Assembly (NCBI RefSeq): GCF_029094545.1
Contig: NZ_CP117835.1
Location: 2,398,001-2,462,000, forward strand
Origin: Alkalihalophilus pseudofirmus
GTDB taxonomy: Bacteria > Bacillota > Bacilli > Bacillales > Bacillaceae_D
Direction: 5' to 3'
DNA length: 64,000 bases
The notes under the pieces were generated by a model, which had not been told where the DNA came from, did no database searches, and saw nothing but the letters and a program-made list of their open reading frames with translations. Made by a program: the position numbers and the translations under genes. Positions 10,056 through 19,225 of the stretch are shown piece by piece; position 1 is the first letter of the stretch, and every line of letters starts with the position of its first letter.

Positions 10056-11048
10056 TTACTTTTTAAACACCATCATGTACCATCCGCCTTCTTTCACTAC
10101 AGGGGTTGTTTTTTTGAATTTAAATCCTGCTGCTTTTGCATATTGTTTTAACTCACGCTCAGATGGAACGGGATACATGTTTTCATGCGCGGACATAAAG
10201 CTGTTAAATGCTGATGCAAATGCTTGTCCGTGCTTTGATTGAACAAGCGGGGAAATCACAATCAACGTCCCTTTTCTCCCAGCAATTTCACTAGACTTTT
10301 TAAACAGCTCTGCACGATCCTCTTTTGAAAAGTAATAGAGCAGATTATTCATCATCACAAGATCAAACTCTTCATCTGATTTATATTGCTTGATATCGCC
10401 TGCAACAATGTCGATATTACTGTTTTCAGTCTCCTCTTTTGCTTTCTTTGCTACACCTTCGTCAGCTTCAAGACCCTTCAACCTTAACTTAGGCTTTTTC
10501 ACTTGAAGACGCTTCAAATATCCTCCGTATGCACACCCTACATCAAATACTGATTTTATCTTTTCTTTCTTTACTACCTCTAAAACTTTAGGGAAAGCAA
10601 TAGTTTCAAGCAGTGCTGAAGTCTGCGCAACCGTATCACCATAATCCGTTTCAAAAAAATTCACTTCTTTTCCTTGCATCAAATCCCTATATGACAACAT
10701 CGTAGGGATATGTAACTCCATCATCTCTTTAATTAATATCCCTACTGAGGAGTCACTATCTTTAGATACATATTTTACAAGCGACCTTTTTGGCTTTATT
10801 ATCCCTTTGCGTTTTTGCTTTAAATGCCCTAAAACAATGCCTACATCAACCCAGCGCTGCAGCAGGTCTTGATTTAGTTCATTATTTATTGCTACTTCTT
10901 CAACAGTCGCCCCTTTTTTAAAATGTTTAAATAAGTCTAGACTGTAGCCAAGGTGTGCATGCCAAGTCGGTAAAAATGGTTCGTTTCGTTTCATCCACTT
11001 TCTAGCATTCCATAGCTTTTTGTATTCTGTCAGCTGCATGCTCTTCAC
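10056..11048 (-). CDS. SAM-dependent class I methyltransferase with N-terminal helical domain
   Basis: 330 residues. The C-terminal half carries the Rossmann motif I VFDVGCAYGG about residue 167, an acidic post-I residue (GLEADEG), motif II GDIKQY and LVMMNNLLYYF. The N-terminal 120 residues look like the winged-helix substrate or dimer domain of small-molecule O-methyltransferases (FKKGATVEEVAINNEL). Its ATG overlaps the stop of the upstream FAD monooxygenase by 4 bases, so translation is coupled. The pair resembles a tailoring module of an aromatic or quinone product; the substrate is unknown. Confidence 0.85.
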   Translation of the reverse strand: MKSMQLTEYKKLWNARKWMKRNEPFLPTWHAHLGYSLDLFKHFKKGATVEEVAINNELNQDLLQRWVDVGIVLGHLKQKRKGIIKPKRSLVKYVSKDSDSSVGILIKEMMELHIPTMLSYRDLMQGKEVNFFETDYGDTVAQTSALLETIAFPKVLEVVKKEKIKSVFDVGCAYGGYLKRLQVKKPKLRLKGLEADEGVAKKAKEETENSNIDIVAGDIKQYKSDEEFDLVMMNNLLYYFSKEDRAELFKKSSEIAGRKGTLIVISPLVQSKHGQAFASAFNSFMSAHENMYPVPSERELKQYAKAAGFKFKKTTPVVKEGGWYMMVFKK

Positions 11049-12361
11049 CTCTTCTTTTTATATCTCCAGGGAAAATCATCTTTTTTATTGAACATATGTT
11101 TATTCAGCACTTTCTCTGATAACTCTCTTTTCCCAAAGCCAAATGCTGATAAACCATCTGTAAGTCCAAACTTCCACAATCCAATTCCAGCAATATTCAT
11201 CATTTGTTTATCATGAAGGCGCTTGTTGAGTGCGAGCCGTTTGATTGCTAACACTCGCAGCTTTTGTGGAATATGTCCGCGCAAATTATAGATCAGTGCA
11301 GATTGATGCGAGAGCCATGACAAATACTCCACTCTCTCTCCACGAACGTCTTCGAACCATTTTAATAACTCATAATCTGATGGGAGCCCCACTTCATACA
11401 TCCAAGAAATAAGATCTCCTAACACATACGCATCTTGAATCGCTAAATTCATCCCTTCACCTGCCATTGGGTGAACGCTGTGTGCTGCATCACCAATAAT
11501 AACCACATTACCTTCAGTGTAATGTGTGACAGTATGCCTGATCGGTACCATCAATTGAATATCTTTCCAAGATTTTATTTGATTCACATAGCCTTCAAGC
11601 TCAGGTTTCAGTTGAATATAAGCTTCATAAAATGCTTCTAACCCTTGTTTTTTCATTTGTTTATATTCATCGCCCCTGATTAATAAAACAGACCGAACTT
11701 CCCCGTCTGGGAGCGGGAAAAGTCCAAGAAAACGCTCATGATTACCAATCATCTCTCCATCGACTAAAGAAGGAGGTGAGGGAAAAGTCACGGTTAGAAA
11801 TTGGTGCGTGTATGTGGATTGTTTTAACGGTATATCAACAGATTTTCTCACTTTAGAGCCTCTGCCTTCAGCCCCAATAATTATATTTGCCTCAATCACC
11901 GACTCTAGGCCTTCTCTTTTTATGACGACTTGATTCGTGCCTTCTTTCCTAAGGAATGCCGCGGGTTGAAGCAGATGAAAATGCGGATAACGACTCGCCT
12001 CATTTAAGAGAATTTCTTTTAATGTGTTATGTGGGATCATGGCTGCCGTATTATTCTCGATCGGCAGTCTAGAATAATCCATCACCACTTCAAGTAGTTG
12101 TCGATTCTTCTCATCCACTTCTTTAGTTACAATTTTTTGAAGAGGATTAATTTCTTTGTTGATTTGTGTCGAAATTTCAAGCTCTTCAAAGATTGATAAG
12201 GTTTTTGGCTGAAGCAGCTCACCTTTATACACATTCCCCATGCCCTTTTGCTTCTCAACTACAGTGACATCAATTTGATGTTTAGCAAGCTTTAGGGCAA
12301 GAGTGAGTCCTGCAACTCCTCCACCGGCAATAAACACTTCTGTCTTTGTCTTCTTCGACAT
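11045..12361 (-). CDS. FAD-dependent aromatic-ring-type monooxygenase (PHBH/UbiH-like)
   Basis: 438 residues. Three diagnostic flavin motifs are visible: GGGVAGLTLALKLA with the ADP-binding acidic residue in VVEK (about 12-37), the DG-type motif GAEGRGSKVR about 164, and VVIIGDAAHSVHPMAGEGMN about 285. The family uses NAD(P)H and O2 to hydroxylate aromatic substrates or to oxidise quinone precursors. The C-terminal third (LRGHIPQKLRVLAIKR) is longer than in minimal PHBH. It is first gene of a two-gene operon with the methyltransferase. No polyketide synthase or prenyltransferase is adjacent. Confidence 0.88.
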   Translation of the reverse strand: MSKKTKTEVFIAGGGVAGLTLALKLAKHQIDVTVVEKQKGMGNVYKGELLQPKTLSIFEELEISTQINKEINPLQKIVTKEVDEKNRQLLEVVMDYSRLPIENNTAAMIPHNTLKEILLNEASRYPHFHLLQPAAFLRKEGTNQVVIKREGLESVIEANIIIGAEGRGSKVRKSVDIPLKQSTYTHQFLTVTFPSPPSLVDGEMIGNHERFLGLFPLPDGEVRSVLLIRGDEYKQMKKQGLEAFYEAYIQLKPELEGYVNQIKSWKDIQLMVPIRHTVTHYTEGNVVIIGDAAHSVHPMAGEGMNLAIQDAYVLGDLISWMYEVGLPSDYELLKWFEDVRGERVEYLSWLSHQSALIYNLRGHIPQKLRVLAIKRLALNKRLHDKQMMNIAGIGLWKFGLTDGLSAFGFGKRELSEKVLNKHMFNKKDDFPWRYKKKR

Positions 12362-12625
12362 ATTCCAATCACCACCTGTCAGTCACCACTTGTATCATCC
12401 TTTATTCCCATCCTTATCGTACTTGAAACAAGAACACTGCAAGCTTCGAGCTACTTTGTGAAAAGTTGTCGAAAATTGTTTTCTGACTGGTTGTTTTTGT
12501 TTATAATAAATAAAGCTATAAATCTCGGTTTATTAAATAGATTACAAGTTAATTACATCAGCTCATATTACAGATCCTTAGCAGCTGATACATGATACGA
12601 TTTTCTTAAAAAAGGATGGCTGCAT

Positions 12626-13243
12626 GTGAAGAAATTCTTTACGTTTTTATTTTTTATGTCATTCATCATTTTAATCATTGGTGTATGGTCCTTTGAGAAG
12701 AATGATCAAGTAAGACAGCTTACCTATAAGACGCTGATCGGACAACATCATATACCAGAAGAATATGTCCCTATTTATCAAGATGCAGCAGATGAATATG
12801 ATGTCCCGTGGGAACTTTTAGCATCCGTACATCGGGTGGAGACCATTTTTTCAACAATGGATCCCCTCATCAGCCCTGTGGGGGCAGTTGGTCACTTTCA
12901 GTTCATGCCTAGAACATGGGTCGGCTGGAGTTACCCCGGAGGAGATCTTGGGCAGATTGAGGATGAAATAGACATTACAGATGTAGCCTTGATTGAAGAA
13001 CATCGCGGATATGGCGTCGATGCGACAGGTAACGGGGTAGCAGATCCTTTTGATATGTATGATGCGGCTTATTCTGCTGCGAGGTATTTAGCTGATCACG
13101 GTGCAAGTGACGGCGAGTATGAAGAGGCATTATTTGCTTATAATCAAAGTCAAGAGTATGTTAATCAAGTAATGGGTTACTTCAATTCTTACAAACAGCA
13201 TTACGAGTTAGTATCATTGCCATTTGCATATGGCAAAAAATAA
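12626..13243 (+). CDS. membrane-anchored lytic transglycosylase domain protein
   Basis: 205 residues starting at GTG behind AAAGGATGG. One N-terminal membrane segment (residues 4-22) is followed by a SLT-type domain. The likely catalytic Glu is in SVHRVETIF, with VGAVGHFQFMPRTWVGW as the classic downstream motif, the YDAAYSAARYLADHG helix, and the YN dyad in FAYNQSQEYVNQV. It would cleave peptidoglycan on the outer side of the membrane. Related small enzymes occur in Bacillus as YomI-like or sporulation-associated proteins. It is monocistronic, closed by a strong terminator. Confidence 0.9.
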   Translation: MKKFFTFLFFMSFIILIIGVWSFEKNDQVRQLTYKTLIGQHHIPEEYVPIYQDAADEYDVPWELLASVHRVETIFSTMDPLISPVGAVGHFQFMPRTWVGWSYPGGDLGQIEDEIDITDVALIEEHRGYGVDATGNGVADPFDMYDAAYSAARYLADHGASDGEYEEALFAYNQSQEYVNQVMGYFNSYKQHYELVSLPFAYGKK

Positions 13244-13272
13244 GCATGGAGTGTTTGCTCCATGCTTATTTT
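13237..13272. terminator. bidirectional terminator
   Basis: Arms AAAATAAGCATGGAG and CTCCATGCTTATTTT around a six-base loop. It serves the convergent transglycosylase and YusW-like genes. Confidence 0.92.
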
Positions 13273-13291
13273 AATCCAGTCATATATGTAT

Positions 13292-14020
13292 TCAGTCGCG
13301 CTTATACTTTAATTTGGATTTGTTCTCGAACTCGATCTCTATTTCAATTTTTTTAACGTTTGATTTCTCTACTTCAAGTTTGTCTAACAGCTGCTCTACT
13401 ACTGCATCAGTTAGTGATTCATTTTCAACATATAACTCAGCAAGTAAAGCTTCCGTATATTGTACAGCATCGTTCCCTTTTATTTCGTGCTTACTTTTCC
13501 CCTTGCCTTTTTGCTTCATTTTGACTTTGGCTTTAGGTTTATCTTTTTTGACCTCATATTCGATTTCTACCTCTCCGCCATCTTCAAATTCCACATCAAG
13601 TTCAAATTCCTTTACACCTGATGCTAAAACGCTCATACTTTCTGCCTCTTCACTTTTTTCATCCGGTGTTTCTTCTAAATCTTTAGTTGTTGACGTACTT
13701 TCTTGTGGTGATTCCTCTGCTTCAATGGTTTCATCCTCATGATGTTGAGGTTCTTCCCATTGTTCTAGATCACTTTCTTCAATCACTTGCTGGTCATCAA
13801 ACTCATCTTGCTCAGCTGATTCACCTTGCTCATCTCCTCTAGCAATCTCGCTTACTGCTACTGCATCCTCCGTTTCAAAAGTAACAGCATCGGAAGTATC
13901 TGTATTGACAGAGTCGGACTCAACAGAATCAGAATCAACAGAATCATTTCCTGCGCCTTGGTTACACCCAGCAAGGACAAATAAAGAGATAAATAAAATG
14001 ACGATGTATGAATGCTTCAA
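13292..14020 (-). CDS. YusW-like lipoprotein with acidic linker
   Basis: 242 residues. A lipoprotein signal peptide ends in the lipobox LAGC (Cys19). Then comes a long low-complexity acidic Ser/Asp/Glu region (about 25-125), which probably spans the wall. The C-terminal domain, about 135-242, alternates Glu and Lys (FELDVEFEDGGEVEIEYEV and a matching KKIEIEIEFENKSKLKYK), the pattern of the YusW-like family. Surface-exposed; function unknown. The strongly negative linker fits an alkaliphile or halophile cell surface, which is inference. Confidence 0.85.
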   Translation of the reverse strand: MKHSYIVILFISLFVLAGCNQGAGNDSVDSDSVESDSVNTDTSDAVTFETEDAVAVSEIARGDEQGESAEQDEFDDQQVIEESDLEQWEEPQHHEDETIEAEESPQESTSTTKDLEETPDEKSEEAESMSVLASGVKEFELDVEFEDGGEVEIEYEVKKDKPKAKVKMKQKGKGKSKHEIKGNDAVQYTEALLAELYVENESLTDAVVEQLLDKLEVEKSNVKKIEIEIEFENKSKLKYKRD

Positions 14021-14137
14021 CTAATTCACCTCATTGTATTGGTTACATATTCCGTAGCCACTTTATCACAGTTTAAAGTCTTATTCTAGAGGCATGAGTC
14101 ATAAGCTGTCATATATCATGTACAAGGAGTTGTATAA

Positions 14138-14650
14138 ATGGGCTTTCTCTTTTTAGTGTTGCTTGCCTTATTAGTCAGTATAGATGGATTTGTGATCGGC
14201 TTTATGTTCGGGCTTAAACGAATTAAAATCCCATTAATCGTTCTAATTTTTATCTCTATCTTCTCAGCTATTGTCATTTTTCTTTCAATGGGTGTCGGCC
14301 GCCTGCTTGGAGAGGTCATCCCATCCTCCATGATTCAAACACTTGCAGCGATTTTAATGATTGGTGTAGGGGTGTATAACCTGTTTAATGAACTTCCTCT
14401 ATACCGTCAATCGTATTTCGTCATTATCGCATTATTAATTAATGTCGACAGTGTCGGTTATGGTATACAGGCTGGATTTGCAGAGAGACCATTTTGGTTC
14501 GCCCCGCTCGCAGGAACGATTCTTTTTCTTGCGCTTATATTCGGAATTATAAGAGGATACGAAACGAAAAATCCATTTATCTTGAAATATATTGCCTCAC
14601 TTCCCGGCCTTTTGTTTATTTGTTTAGGAGTGATGAAGCTGATGTTTTAA
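14138..14650 (+). CDS. YtaF/MntP-like six-helix membrane protein
   Basis: 170 residues, almost entirely hydrophobic, about six membrane segments in two halves. Each half carries an Asp motif: SIDGFVIGFMFGL near residue 14 and NVDSVGYGIQAG near residue 108. This is the pattern of the MntP/YtaF group of the LysE superfamily (Mn efflux or sporulation membrane proteins). Substrate uncertain. ACAAGGAG lies before the ATG. Terminator at 14659. Confidence 0.75.
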   Translation: MGFLFLVLLALLVSIDGFVIGFMFGLKRIKIPLIVLIFISIFSAIVIFLSMGVGRLLGEVIPSSMIQTLAAILMIGVGVYNLFNELPLYRQSYFVIIALLINVDSVGYGIQAGFAERPFWFAPLAGTILFLALIFGIIRGYETKNPFILKYIASLPGLLFICLGVMKLMF

Positions 14651-14658
14651 TCTATAAA

Positions 14659-14693
14659 AAAGAAGCGGCTGGAAGAATGCAAGCCGCTTCTTT
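14659..14693. terminator. bidirectional terminator
   Basis: AAAGAAGCGGCTGG stem closing with CAAGCCGCTTCTTT. It lies between the convergent genes ending at 14650 and 14702. Confidence 0.9.
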
Positions 14694-14701
14694 GATGGTT
14701 A

Positions 14702-15874
14702 TTAAGACCCTTCCTCTTTTAGATAGGAATGATTTTTGACTCTATACACAATAAATAAATAAGCAAGTGATACAATAAGCATCGCTGTACCGACGAATTG
14801 ATAAATAAATCGGATCGAAGGTTGGTTAGCTATCATTCCAATCCCGTCTAATATGATAGGTGAAGCGAATTGACCAAGAAATAAGAGACTCGTTACGAGA
14901 GCCATCGCCTGAACAACTTGGATTCTAGGTACCTCTCTTGTTACTCGGTCAAACACTATCGGCATGATGATTCCAAAGCCAAACCCCATACACGCAACAC
15001 CAGCAGCTAAAAATGCCAAATGAGATGAGAAACCAACCAACAGAAAGCCTGCAGCCATTAAAAAGAGCTGGATCGGGATCACATATGCGTTCAATAATTG
15101 GTTCACTTTATTTAACACTATACCGGCTACTAACCCAGTGGCTGTAGCTATGGCAATGATGATTCCTGCCATTTGTGAAGACCCGATGCCTTCCTCATGG
15201 ATAAATAATGCCATGTTCGCAGGGATTGAATAAAAAGCTAGTATTAAAAAGAACAAGCCTCCCCCTAAAAGATAGACCTTCTTAGGTAAAGGGGACAGGG
15301 AGGTGCCGATTGGAATCGTTTCAGGACTGCGTTTTGGAAGAAACCAAACGACAATTAATGCAACGACCAAAGCAACCAAATATACACTAAACGTCACACG
15401 CCAGCTTATCGCTGCAAGCATCCCTGAAGAAAGAAATAAGATAATGCCGCCTAGGTTATTAGATGCACTTACCTGTCCCATCACTGCTGTTCTTTCTCTG
15501 CCGTCAAAGAAATCAGAAACGAGCGACGTTGAAATTGGCATTAAAAAGCCGACTCCAATCCCTAAGACAGCACGGCAGACAAGCAGCCACTCAATAGAAG
15601 CCGCAAGCCCCCCGCCTGCTCCTCCAACCACATAAAAGCTAATCCCAATCAATACAATGGTTTTCTTAGCTATCTTTTTTGTTAAGTAACTCGAAATAAA
15701 TGTGAACGGAATAATAAATAATGATGGTAAAGTAAGGATGAGTTTAATCGTCGTTTCACTTGAATTTGGAAAAGCCGCTTGAATATCTGCAAGTGCAGGC
15801 GAGACGGCAGCACCAGCCATAACGGTCAGTATCGAAATGGAGAGAATGGCGGCTTTGATAAGATGTTTATTCAT
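14702..15874 (-). CDS. MFS transporter
   Basis: 390 residues with twelve predicted membrane segments. CRAVLGIGVGFLMPISTSLVSDFFDGRERTAV-type sequence in TM4-5 (motif C-like glycines and the loop DGRER) places it in the major facilitator superfamily, drug/H+ antiporter-like DHA1 side. I chose the ATG at 15874 because AGAAGGAAAAG precedes it; the ATG seven codons upstream has no site. Substrate unknown; the gene stands alone. Confidence 0.85.
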   Translation of the reverse strand: MNKHLIKAAILSISILTVMAGAAVSPALADIQAAFPNSSETTIKLILTLPSLFIIPFTFISSYLTKKIAKKTIVLIGISFYVVGGAGGGLAASIEWLLVCRAVLGIGVGFLMPISTSLVSDFFDGRERTAVMGQVSASNNLGGIILFLSSGMLAAISWRVTFSVYLVALVVALIVVWFLPKRSPETIPIGTSLSPLPKKVYLLGGGLFFLILAFYSIPANMALFIHEEGIGSSQMAGIIIAIATATGLVAGIVLNKVNQLLNAYVIPIQLFLMAAGFLLVGFSSHLAFLAAGVACMGFGFGIIMPIVFDRVTREVPRIQVVQAMALVTSLLFLGQFASPIILDGIGMIANQPSIRFIYQFVGTAMLIVSLAYLFIVYRVKNHSYLKEEGS

Positions 15875-16015
15875 TCTTTTCCTTCTTTCTACCATTTAAA
15901 CTAGCTGCTACATGCTGTACGATTTAGCACAATGTATATACATGATTAACAGCCACTAATCTATTATATAACCTGATAATTGATTTCAGCAGTAAAAACG
16001 CTCAATTCGAGTCTT

Positions 16016-16049
16016 CCCAAAAAAGAACATCCGCTAAAATAGCGGATGT
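16016..16049 (-). terminator. terminator after PH-domain gene
   Basis: On the minus strand ACATCCGCTA, short loop, TAGCGGATGT then TTCTTTTTT, immediately after the stop at 16051. Confidence 0.9.
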
Positions 16050-16050
16050 A

Positions 16051-16428
16051 TTAGTTCATTACGTATGTGGCAATCGCTTTTTGAACATCAAAAATGCTTT
16101 TATCTTTTTTAAATTGTTTCTTGATCGGCTCTGCCGTACTTGAGACCCAGATTTTCAGTTCTGCATCAAGATCAAACGTACCTGCCGTCTCTACGCTGAA
16201 GTGCGTTATGCTTTTATAAGGAATCGAGTGATACTCAATCTTTTTCCCTGTAACTCCTTGTTTATCAACTAAGATCAATCTGGCATTTGTAAAAATAAAC
16301 AGGTCTCGAATGAGTTTGTAGCCTCTCTCGATTTTTTCTCCATCAATGAGAATCACTTCTAACTCTTTCTCTACTTCGGCAAGGTTAATTTCTGATGCAT
16401 TGCCCATTAAACCGTCAAGTAAGCCCAT
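16051..16428 (-). CDS. bacterial PH-domain protein (bPH_1 type)
   Basis: 125 residues, soluble. The segment IDGEKIERGYKLIRDLFIFTNARLILVDKQGVTGKKIEYHSIPYKSI-like sequence is the pattern of PF08000 pleckstrin-homology-like proteins that form ring oligomers. The start at 16428 has GGAGGG 6 bases upstream; a start 14 codons earlier would place that site inside the gene. Function unknown. It lies 74 bases downstream of queF on the same strand and may be read with it. Confidence 0.85.
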   Translation of the reverse strand: MGLLDGLMGNASEINLAEVEKELEVILIDGEKIERGYKLIRDLFIFTNARLILVDKQGVTGKKIEYHSIPYKSITHFSVETAGTFDLDAELKIWVSSTAEPIKKQFKKDKSIFDVQKAIATYVMN

Positions 16429-16502
16429 AATTGATCCCTCCTGCAAATTGTGACTACCCATTCTATTCAATAGATGTATTCAACAAGGATTGCGCTATTC
16501 CT

Positions 16503-17000
16503 TTATCGGTTATCAATCGTCTCCGGGTATAAGTCATGATTCATTAAACGGTATTCAGCCATTTTCTCATACTTTGTTCCTGGCTTGCCGTAGTTTGTAT
16601 AAGGGTCAATTGAAATACCGCCGCGCGGAGTAAATTTACCCCACACTTCAATATAGCGTGGATCCATTAATTCGATTAAATCATTCATAATAATATTCAT
16701 ACAGTCTTCATGAAAATCTCCGTGATTTCTAAAGCTGAATAAATAAAGCTTTAACGATTTACTCTCTACCATCTTTTCACCAGGAATATAGCTGATATAA
16801 ATCGTTGCAAAATCTGGCTGCCCTGTTTTAGGACAAAGAGAAGTAAATTCCGGACAATTAAATTTAACAAAATAATCTCTATTTGGATGCTGGTTATCAA
16901 ACACTTCTAGAATCTTCGGATTGTATTCAAAATCATATGTTGTCCCTTGATTTCCAAGCAGTGTTACACCTTGCAAATCTTCATCTTTACGTCCACCCAT
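16503..17000 (-). CDS. queF: NADPH-dependent 7-cyano-7-deazaguanine reductase
   Basis: Reduces preQ0 to preQ1 in queuosine synthesis. 165 residues, the size of the unimodular YkvM-type QueF. The catalytic Cys is in [13 protein letters not shown]; the QueF signature [22 protein letters not shown] follows with its His and Glu. I start at ATG 17000, since AGGAGG stands 8 bases before it, while an in-frame TTG two codons earlier sits too close to the site. Last gene of queCDEF, 13 bases after queE. Confidence 0.96.
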   Translation of the reverse strand: MGGRKDEDLQGVTLLGNQGTTYDFEYNPKILEVFDNQHPNRDYFVKFNCPEFTSLCPKTGQPDFATIYISYIPGEKMVESKSLKLYLFSFRNHGDFHEDCMNIIMNDLIELMDPRYIEVWGKFTPRGGISIDPYTNYGKPGTKYEKMAEYRLMNHDLYPETIDNR

Positions 17001-17013
17001 ATTCAAATCCTCC

Positions 17014-17724
17014 TTAGACGCCTCGTTTATTTCCCCATACCAACGTATGGAGCTGCGGTAATACTTTTACGTCATTTAATGTTTCTGATGCTACAGCTTG
17101 ATCAATTAACCACTCATAACGATCTAATAAATGAGAGATTAATGAATCATTTTCAACAGACTCTACTTCATCATTCCCAACTTGAAGATACATTGGAATC
17201 TCCGGGTACCTCTCATGGATATGCTTGGCATATTCCAGATCTTCTTCGGTAAAAACAACAACTTTCAAACTGACATGCTGGTCTTTAAGCCGGTCGATAT
17301 AATAGTCGAGCTTATCATAGTCTGTTTCCATTTTTGAACTAGGCGGTTTCGGGGAGATCGTTACATCACTAACCTCCATCATCCACTCCTGCCAAAGAGA
17401 TCCTTGCGTTTCAACCGCAGTTTTAATTCCCAAGCTCTTCAAAGAAGACACGAGCTTTCCAATTCCTTGATGAATAGCCGGATTTCCCCCAGAAATAGTT
17501 ACATGAGAAAATCTGTCTCCGCCAATTTCTTTTAATTGCTTAATAATCTCCTCTGCGGTCATTAGATTACTTTTACCGGTACCGTCCCATGTAAACGCAG
17601 AATCGCACCACGAACAACGGTAATCACAGCCGCCCGTTCTGACAAACATTGTTTTTTGACCGATAACCATCCCCTCACCTTGAATGGTCGGTCCGAAAAT
17701 CTCCATTACCGGGATCTTTTTCAT
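17014..17724 (-). CDS. queE: 7-carboxy-7-deazaguanine synthase (radical SAM)
   Basis: Converts 6-carboxytetrahydropterin to 7-carboxy-7-deazaguanine. 236 residues. The radical-SAM cluster motif is CDYRCSWC (C-x3-C-x2-C) about residue 32, with FGPTIQGEG before it and [10 protein letters not shown] after it. The start at 17724 overlaps the queD stop by 4 bases (ATGA), which favours coupling; the frame is open 40 codons further upstream but that part lies inside queD. Confidence 0.96.
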   Translation of the reverse strand: MKKIPVMEIFGPTIQGEGMVIGQKTMFVRTGGCDYRCSWCDSAFTWDGTGKSNLMTAEEIIKQLKEIGGDRFSHVTISGGNPAIHQGIGKLVSSLKSLGIKTAVETQGSLWQEWMMEVSDVTISPKPPSSKMETDYDKLDYYIDRLKDQHVSLKVVVFTEEDLEYAKHIHERYPEIPMYLQVGNDEVESVENDSLISHLLDRYEWLIDQAVASETLNDVKVLPQLHTLVWGNKRGV

Positions 17725-18146
17725 GCTAGTTCCTCTGGTTTCGGACGATAGACGACATAGCTTGTCGGAGTTTCTCGCACGAGTACTTGAATACATTTCG
17801 GCTGATTTGAAAGCGTGTCTAGGTGAGATTGAATCGTTTCCCAAATCTGCATAGCAACTACTTCGGTCGTAGGGTCAAGATCTTCATACTCTTTATGCTC
17901 ATTTAATAAGGAGTGATCATACCTTTTATGAACTAACGTTTTAATGTCTTTAAAGTTGATAAGAAAGCCTGTTGAATCAAGCTCATCTCCAGCAATTGTT
18001 ACATTAATAAAATACGTATGTCCGTGCATGTTTTGGCATGCCCCTGCTGATTCGTCATTAATAAAATGAGCTGCAGCGAGATGCATATCTTTATTTAATT
18101 CAAACCGATAAGAATGCGGGACTTGAGGATAGAACTGCTGAATCAT
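17721..18146 (-). CDS. queD: 6-carboxy-5,6,7,8-tetrahydropterin synthase
   Basis: Makes 6-carboxytetrahydropterin from dihydroneopterin triphosphate. 141 residues. Zinc-binding His are seen in LAAAHFI and MHGHTYFI, and the catalytic Cys in [15 protein letters not shown] supplies a further conserved Asp-His. It overlaps queC and queE by 4 bases each, so the four genes form one tightly packed operon. Confidence 0.95.
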   Translation of the reverse strand: MIQQFYPQVPHSYRFELNKDMHLAAAHFINDESAGACQNMHGHTYFINVTIAGDELDSTGFLINFKDIKTLVHKRYDHSLLNEHKEYEDLDPTTEVVAMQIWETIQSHLDTLSNQPKCIQVLVRETPTSYVVYRPKPEELA

Positions 18147-18811
18147 GATTCTTCACCCGCCTCAGTCGATGCCAAGTAATCATCTAAGCCTTTTTTACGC
18201 AGTACACACGCCGGACATTCCCCGCAGCCATCACCAATGATGCCATTATAGCAAGTAAGTGTTTTCTCTCTGACAAATGAAAGAGCCCCTAGATCATCAG
18301 CAAGCTTCCATGTTTGTTCTTTATTTAACCACATCAATGGCGTGTGAATCACAAACTGATCATCCATTGATAAGTTCAAGGTTACATTTAATGATTTCAC
18401 AAAAATATCTCGGCAGTCTGGATAGCCGCTGAAATCCGTCTCACATACTCCTGTAATAATATGTTTAGCACCGATTTGCTTACCGTAAATCGCTGCAAAT
18501 GATAAAAATAAGAGGTTACGCCCTTCGACAAAAGTAGATGGCAGCTCACCATCATCGCCTGCTTCTACTTCAATATCAGCTCTAGTCAGGGCATTAGGTG
18601 ACAACTGGTTCAAGAGCCCCATATCTAACACATGAAAGGAAACACCTAATTCGTCAGCGATTTTTCTTGCACATTCAATCTCTTTGGAGTGCCTTTGCCC
18701 ATAATCAAACGTTACAGTAGCTACTTCCTTAAATTCTTTCAATGCCCAAAACAGGCACGTTGTACTGTCTTGGCCGCCGCTGAATACAACGACTGCTTTA
18801 TCTTGTTTCAT
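18143..18811 (-). CDS. queC: 7-cyano-7-deazaguanine synthase
   Basis: ATP-dependent enzyme that turns carboxydeazaguanine into the nitrile preQ0. 222 residues. The PP-loop is [12 protein letters not shown] near the N terminus. Four zinc Cys are seen in the C-terminal [13 protein letters not shown] and preceding [10 protein letters not shown]. First gene of queCDEF. Its 5' leader of about 230 bases carries a preQ1-I riboswitch and two terminator-like hairpins. Confidence 0.96.
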   Translation of the reverse strand: MKQDKAVVVFSGGQDSTTCLFWALKEFKEVATVTFDYGQRHSKEIECARKIADELGVSFHVLDMGLLNQLSPNALTRADIEVEAGDDGELPSTFVEGRNLLFLSFAAIYGKQIGAKHIITGVCETDFSGYPDCRDIFVKSLNVTLNLSMDDQFVIHTPLMWLNKEQTWKLADDLGALSFVREKTLTCYNGIIGDGCGECPACVLRKKGLDDYLASTEAGEES

Positions 18812-18887
18812 GACTCTAGTTCCCCCTTCACAGTTGAAGAAGAACGAGCATTCGTTAAACTCCTCGCAGCATTAAACTGCGACTGCT

Positions 18888-18919
18888 AAAAACCGTATGT
18901 CTCACAGAGAGAATACGGT
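18888..18919 (-). terminator. second (promoter-distal) leader terminator before queC
   Basis: On the minus strand ACCGTAT-TCTC, 5-base loop, GAGA-C-ATACGGT, followed at once by TTTTT. It lies about 77 bases upstream of the queC ATG and about 90 bases beyond the riboswitch aptamer, so it is an unusual second stop point in the leader. Confidence 0.75.
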
Positions 18920-18970
18920 CCGTTCTCATGTTCATAAAGTACCCGATTTAGGGTCATTCTATAGATGATG

Positions 18971-19006
18971 AACGAAAGAAAACGACATCTCATTGATGCT
19001 GTTTTC
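18971..19006 (-). terminator. riboswitch-proximal leader terminator
   Basis: GAAAACAGCATC and GATGTCGTTTTC form a 12-pair stem (one mismatch, one G-U) with a five-base loop, followed by TTTCGTT. It starts 5 bases past the aptamer, the usual place for the expression platform of a transcriptional preQ1-I switch. Confidence 0.7.
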
Positions 19007-19011
19007 ATTTA

Positions 19012-19043
19012 TAGTTTTTTATAGAGGGAGTTTGCGAACCTCT
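19012..19043 (-). promoter_or_regulatory. preQ1 class I riboswitch aptamer
   Basis: On the minus strand AGAGGTTC, a seven-base loop, then CCCTCTATAAAAAACTA. This matches the preQ1-I architecture: P1 stem AGAGG/CCTCT, the conserved TTC and the A-rich tail that forms the pseudoknot. It stands upstream of queC, the classical location in Bacillus, and would switch off queCDEF when preQ1 is plentiful. Confidence 0.95.
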
Positions 19044-19225
19044 TTCACGTAATCGTGAATCTTCTTTATTCTACTTTTTACTTTTTTGCGTTTACTATCG
19101 TACCATAAAAACCAAAATAGTGCTTATTCTTTTAACTTAAGTACCGTTTCTTTCCTTTGAGTCATAATGTTGGTAAAATAGTGAAGAATAAAATAATAAT
19201 ACATAAAAGAAATGAGGATGACTCT

